Source: Nocardia sp. CNY236 (GTDB taxonomy: Bacteria; Actinomycetota; Actinomycetes; Mycobacteriales; Mycobacteriaceae). From it: a stretch of DNA of 64,000 bases. Both the position numbers and the translations under genes were made by a program. The number at the start of each line of letters is the position of its first letter. Position 1 is the first letter of the stretch. The stretch spans positions 1 through 64,000 of the forward strand of contig NZ_AXVD01000022.1 in assembly GCF_000482385.1 (NCBI RefSeq), written 5' to 3'. Below the pieces are notes generated by a model, which was not told where the DNA came from, searched no databases, and saw nothing but the letters and a program-made list of their open reading frames with translations. Shown one piece after another: positions 59,893 to 64,000 of the stretch.

Positions 59893-61629
59893 TCAGCGTC
59901 GGCTGCGCAGCCGCAGATAGGTGTTCCAGCTGCGGTAGGCCGTGATGTCCGTGGCGGTGCGTACAGCGTCGTAGGTGCACGTGAAGCCGACGACGGCGCG
60001 TCCATCGTCCAGTTCGACACTGGTCATTGCCATGGGAGCCCGGAGGTCGGCAAGGAGGCCGCCCAGCCCGGCCACACCGAGACGGAACAACTCGCCGATG
60101 ATGGGTGCGCCCTGGCCAGGGCCGTGGCGCACCAAACCGGGTTCGGGCGGTGTGGTGTCCAGTGCAGTGAGGCGGTAGGCATCGGTCGTTCGGATCTCGC
60201 CGACGAACCGTCCGCCGAACTGCTCGAGTTGCCAATGCAGCGGTTGTCCGCGCAGGTGGGCACCGAAGACGGCGAGGTCGATGCCGCTGTCGACCAGCAA
60301 CGGCGCGTGTTCGATGCCGAGCAGGCGTGCGGCCAGGTCGACAGCCACCTGATCGGCGAAAGCCGGCGTGACCAGCATGACTCCGAATGGCGCACCCTCG
60401 GCGGTGCGGGCGCCCGGAACTGCGATGGCGGCCATGTCCAGAAGGTTGCAGAAGTTGGTGTAGGTACCCATCCGTCGATTGATCACGACCGGGTCTTCGT
60501 GCACCGCGGCAATGCTGGGATGCTCGGTCGTCGTCGGTAGCAGAAGGGCGTCGAATCCCTGCAGTAGACCGGTTGCGGTCGCCTTGGCCCGAGCCACGGC
60601 GTCGAGGTCGGCGGCGAACTCTGGACCACTGCGATCACATGCCGCGCGGATGATGGCGGCAACCGTGGGGTCGGCGCCTGCAGGCGCGGTATCGAGGAAC
60701 GCGCCGACCGACGCGAAACGTTCTGCGACGATCGCGCCGTCATAGAGAAGTAGCGCGGCGTTCAGCAAGACGGAGATATCGATCTCTTCGAGCTTGACTC
60801 CGGTATCTGCGGCGTGGGCGACCGTCTGGGCGAACGCTTCGCGATACGTCGCATCGAGCGCGGCCAGATCTTCGACGCGTGGCACGGCGACCCGGGGGGT
60901 GTGCGGGGCTGCCAGTCGGACGTTCGTGGGCCACGTTCGGCTGCGCGGGTCCCGTGATTCCGGTCCCGCCATCACTGCAGCGGCTGCCACGGCCACCTCC
61001 AGTCGGGCGGCGAGAACCGTCACCGTATCGTAGTCGGCGCATGCGGGCACGGTGCCGTGCACCGGAACGATGCCGAGCGTTGCTTTGATGCCGACGATCC
61101 CGTGCAGCGCGGCGGGTACCCGGCCCGACCCCGCTGTGTCGGTGCCGATGCCGATGTCGGCGATCTCGAGCGCTACCGCCACCGCCGAACCGGAACTGGA
61201 GCCGCCGGACACCAGCCGCGGGTCGAAGGCGTGGCGTACCACGCCATACGGGCTTCGGGTACCGACCAGACCCGTGGCGAATTGGTCGAGGTTGGTCTTG
61301 CCCAGCACGAGCGCACCTGCTGCGATCAGGCGTCCTACTGCGGCCGCCGTCTCGGTCGGGTGGTAAGAGAACTCCGGGCACGCCGCCGTTGTCGGAAGAC
61401 CGGCGACGTCGATGTTGTCTTTCACCGCCACCAATTGCCCCGCCAGGGGGAGGCGCTCGCCGGCTTCGAGTCGGCGGGCCAGCGCACCAGCCTCGGCGGT
61501 GACCTCCGCCTCCGACCGTAGTGCGATCCACACTTCGGGGCGATCCACCTCGGCGATTCGCCGGTACGCGGCCGCAACCCGTTCGATGGGGTCGCTACCG
61601 GCCGCGCTGCCAGGGACGCGATGCGCCAT
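59893..61629 (-). CDS. atzF: Allophanate hydrolase
   Basis: 578 residues. The amidase-signature triad is present: Lys in GQLVAVKDNIDVAGLPTTAA, the Ser residues in RLVSGGSSSGSAVAVALE and IGTDTAGSGRVPAALHGIVG. A C-terminal domain (from about 440) with APLLVDSGIDLAVFGAHLRG is specific to AtzF. It splits allophanate to ammonia and carbon dioxide, the second step of ATP-dependent urea breakdown. Its ATG directly follows the stop of urea carboxylase (TGAATG), so the two are coupled. Length normal. Confidence 0.95.
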   Translation of the reverse strand: MAHRVPGSAAGSDPIERVAAAYRRIAEVDRPEVWIALRSEAEVTAEAGALARRLEAGERLPLAGQLVAVKDNIDVAGLPTTAACPEFSYHPTETAAAVGRLIAAGALVLGKTNLDQFATGLVGTRSPYGVVRHAFDPRLVSGGSSSGSAVAVALEIADIGIGTDTAGSGRVPAALHGIVGIKATLGIVPVHGTVPACADYDTVTVLAARLEVAVAAAAVMAGPESRDPRSRTWPTNVRLAAPHTPRVAVPRVEDLAALDATYREAFAQTVAHAADTGVKLEEIDISVLLNAALLLYDGAIVAERFASVGAFLDTAPAGADPTVAAIIRAACDRSGPEFAADLDAVARAKATATGLLQGFDALLLPTTTEHPSIAAVHEDPVVINRRMGTYTNFCNLLDMAAIAVPGARTAEGAPFGVMLVTPAFADQVAVDLAARLLGIEHAPLLVDSGIDLAVFGAHLRGQPLHWQLEQFGGRFVGEIRTTDAYRLTALDTTPPEPGLVRHGPGQGAPIIGELFRLGVAGLGGLLADLRAPMAMTSVELDDGRAVVGFTCTYDAVRTATDITAYRSWNTYLRLRSRR

Positions 61630-64000
61630 TCAGTCGACTCCGATCACTGCCAGGGGCGTACCCGGTTCCACTTTGGCTCCGGAAGCAGTAACCACCTTCA
61701 ATACAGTGCCCCGCGTGGGGCTCGGTATCGGCAATTCGAGCTTCATCGCCTCCAGGACCGCGACGGGATCGCCGGCGGTGATTCGCTGTCCAACCGTGAC
61801 TTCCATCCGCCATACGTTGCCCACCATGGGCGCGCGCACCACGGTCGCACCGGTGGGCAGATCGGACAGCGGATCGTCGGTCGGCGTCGCGACCGGTGCG
61901 GCAGCGATGTGCTCGAATTCGCCGGCTGCCCGCCAGGCGGCTTTTTCGGTCTCGAAGGCCGCGGCTTGGGTGGACTCGAACTCGGCGATGGAGCCGGCTT
62001 CGGCCTGCAACAGCTGCATGTGATCGGCCAGCGCGAAGCGTCCCTCCACTATCGCAGCGTCGAATCGGCCGGCTTCGGCGGCGGCCCGATGGTCGAGCAG
62101 TTGCTCCGCGCTGACCGGCTCCCACACGATGCGATCGAAAAATCGGAACAACCACGGTTTCCCGGGTTCGAATGGGGCGGACTGCCGGTAGCTCGACCAG
62201 ATCGGCACCGTGCGGCCGATCAACTGGTAGCCGCCCGGTGAGGCCATTCCGTAGACGCACAGGTACTTGCCGCCGATGCCGACGGCGTCGGCGGGGGTCC
62301 ACGTGCGCGCAGGGTTGTATTTGGTGGTGATCAGGCGATGTCGTGGATCCAGCGGAATCGCCAGCGGTGCACCGAGATACACGTCACCGAGGCCCAGCAC
62401 CAGATATTCTGCATCGAAGACGGTGGAACGTACGTCCTCGATACTGGCGAGCCCGTTGACCCGACGAATGAACTCGATATTCGACGGCAGCCAGGGAGCG
62501 GTGTCGCGTACGCCACTGCGGTAGCGATCGATCGCTCTCCCGATCGAAGGGTCGTCGAACGACAGGGGTAGCCGGATGACGCGGCTGGGCACGACCAAGT
62601 CGGTGGTGGCGGGCAGTTCGAGTTCCAGGTCGGTCAGCGTACCGAGCAACCGGTCTTGCGGCAGAATCTCGGGATCGAAGTGGATGTGCAGGGATCGGAC
62701 GCCCGGTGTCACGTCGATCACGCCGGGAAGCATCGCGTCGGCGAGCGCTTCGGCCAAGGTGTGCACTCGCATTCGCAATCCGAGGTCGAGGACCATCTCG
62801 CCGTATTCGACCAAGATGTTGTCGTCTCCGCCACGGAGGTAGCGCACCTGTGGCCGGTCGGTCGACGTCGCGATCTCGGCGAGGATGCCGCGATCGCGCA
62901 GGGCCGCCTGCCGATCGAGCACCAGATCGGGTGTGTCGTGCCATGTCCTCGCGCGCAGCTTTCGTGCTTGTTCGTCGTCCACTGGCACGAACGTCACGGT
63001 GTCACCGGGGCGGATCTGACCGAGACGCCAGCGGTGTGCGGACACCACGGTGAGTGGGCAGGCGAAGCCGCCCAGACTCGGACCGTCCGGACCCAGCAGA
63101 ATGGGCGTGTCGCCAGAGAGATTCAGGGCGCCGACACTGTAGGGATTGTCGTGCAGGTTGGACGGGTGCAGCCCGGCCTCTCCGCCGTCGCTGCGTGACC
63201 AGGTCGGCTTCGGCCCTTCCAGTCGAATGCCGGTGCGGTTGGCGTGGCTGCCGACGCGCCAGTGATGGGTGAAGAACTCGACCATGTCGGCGTCGGTGAA
63301 ATACGCCGGTGAAGTCTGCGGTCCAACCCCGGCCGCCAGTTGCCAGCGATGCGTGAATTCCGGTCGGTCGCTCGGTGGTATCGCTGTGGGAGGGCCGAGC
63401 GTGTCCTCGGTGCCCGAGGTGATGCCCAGTACGTCGCCGGTCGCGACTGCTTTGCCGGTGATACCGCCGAAACCGCCGAGGGTGAAGGTTGCCGCGCTGC
63501 CGTGAAACAGCGGTGCGTCGATGCCGCCGCGTATCGCGAGATAGGTGCGCAGCCCGGTGTCGACCGGTGCGCCGATATCCAATACGGCGTCCGCCGGTAC
63601 GGTGATCGGCTCCCACATGACCACCGCGTCGCCGTCGAGGGTCACCGGCGCCGACGCACCGGTGAGGCAAACGATTGTGTCGTCGGAGAAACGTAGTTGT
63701 GGGCCCAACAGGGTGCATTCGAGCGCAGCCAGGCCGGCCGGATTGCCCACCGCGGTGTTGGCGAGAGCGAACGACCGGTCGTCCATCGGACCAGAGGGCG
63801 GGATACCGACGCTCCACAGACCGATTCGGCCGGGATGGTCCTGCACCGTGGTCATCGTCCCACCACGCAGAACGTCGATGCGCCCTCCCTCTGGGCGAAT
63901 TTCGGCGAGTGTGGTGGTCGTATGTTCGGTGCGCAGCACACGGGCCTCGCTCGCCGCCCGACGCAATTGCGGGAGGTTCGTCTGCAGGCCGTAGATCCGG
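61630..64000 (-). CDS. uca: Urea carboxylase, N-terminal part beyond window
   Basis: 790 residues are visible, open at the right edge; RIYGLQTNLPQLRR at the edge is the end of the biotin carboxylase domain, which lies outside. Then comes the KipA-like/KipI-like carboxyltransferase (QDHPGRIGLWSVGIPPSGPM; GVRSLHIHFDPEILPQDRLL) and at the C-terminus a biotinyl domain with the lysine in AVLEAMKLELPIPSPTRG. It carboxylates urea to allophanate with ATP and bicarbonate; AtzF takes over. Such operons let bacteria use urea without nickel urease. Confidence 0.95.
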   Translation of the reverse strand, partial: RIYGLQTNLPQLRRAASEARVLRTEHTTTTLAEIRPEGGRIDVLRGGTMTTVQDHPGRIGLWSVGIPPSGPMDDRSFALANTAVGNPAGLAALECTLLGPQLRFSDDTIVCLTGASAPVTLDGDAVVMWEPITVPADAVLDIGAPVDTGLRTYLAIRGGIDAPLFHGSAATFTLGGFGGITGKAVATGDVLGITSGTEDTLGPPTAIPPSDRPEFTHRWQLAAGVGPQTSPAYFTDADMVEFFTHHWRVGSHANRTGIRLEGPKPTWSRSDGGEAGLHPSNLHDNPYSVGALNLSGDTPILLGPDGPSLGGFACPLTVVSAHRWRLGQIRPGDTVTFVPVDDEQARKLRARTWHDTPDLVLDRQAALRDRGILAEIATSTDRPQVRYLRGGDDNILVEYGEMVLDLGLRMRVHTLAEALADAMLPGVIDVTPGVRSLHIHFDPEILPQDRLLGTLTDLELELPATTDLVVPSRVIRLPLSFDDPSIGRAIDRYRSGVRDTAPWLPSNIEFIRRVNGLASIEDVRSTVFDAEYLVLGLGDVYLGAPLAIPLDPRHRLITTKYNPARTWTPADAVGIGGKYLCVYGMASPGGYQLIGRTVPIWSSYRQSAPFEPGKPWLFRFFDRIVWEPVSAEQLLDHRAAAEAGRFDAAIVEGRFALADHMQLLQAEAGSIAEFESTQAAAFETEKAAWRAAGEFEHIAAAPVATPTDDPLSDLPTGATVVRAPMVGNVWRMEVTVGQRITAGDPVAVLEAMKLELPIPSPTRGTVLKVVTASGAKVEPGTPLAVIGVD

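Overview
The window is high-GC actinobacterial DNA, most consistent with Nocardia or a close Mycobacteriales relative. The evidence is a mycobacterial-type QcrB, a WS/DGAT acyltransferase, a cyclopropane-fatty-acid-synthase-like methyltransferase paired with an FAD oxidase, an EspI-like MinD ATPase, a PknK-like kinase, a Nocardia-type class A beta-lactamase, and gene order. The backbone from about 10.0 to 49.1 kb keeps the order remembered for M. tuberculosis Rv3722c to Rv3708c: aspartate aminotransferase with ffs and tRNA-Ser, dnaX, CFA synthase/oxidase, ybaB, recR, gatD/murT, leuA, ask, asd. Several genes are inserted between these blocks. All assignments come from reading the sequence; no searches were run.

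Region 1 (1-10 kb) looks accessory. It holds the start of a solitary qcrB with an operator-like dyad upstream, a divergent WS/DGAT-like gene, a membrane protein, a DUF6221-like protein, and a four-gene micro-operon of very small proteins divergent from an XRE/TPR regulator with TTCGAA repeats between them. A frameshifted methyltransferase remnant follows. Then comes a SoxR mini-regulon: MFS efflux pump, SoxR and an NADPH:FMN reductase, with two promoters carrying the 19-bp spacer expected of MerR-family control.

Region 2 (10-32 kb) has tRNA-Ser(GGA), the SRP RNA, an Rv3722c-type aminotransferase, a methyltransferase, an ammonium transporter behind a GlnR-like box, a PadR remnant, dnaX behind a perfect Crp-type palindrome, the fadA-fadB beta-oxidation operon with a terminator, a PknK-like kinase/STAND regulator, the CFA-synthase/oxidase pair, an SRPBCC protein, ybaB-recR, and two overlapping small genes.

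Region 3 (32-50 kb) contains murT-gatD (lipid II amidation), flavin proteins, a stand-alone EspI-like ATPase, leuA with an actinobacterial Leu leader peptide, a TSUP transporter, an exported alpha/beta hydrolase, a GMC (cholesterol-oxidase-like) enzyme, a pore-less voltage-sensor-like protein, a DUF1918 protein, the ask-asd operon and a class IV aminotransferase.

Region 4 (50-64 kb) has an exported serine hydrolase, endonuclease V, a flavin-barrel protein divergent from a MocR regulator across three 19-bp repeats, fur-katA behind two Fur-type boxes, a class A beta-lactamase lipoprotein, a P450-TetR operon, and the urea carboxylase/allophanate hydrolase pair running off the right edge.
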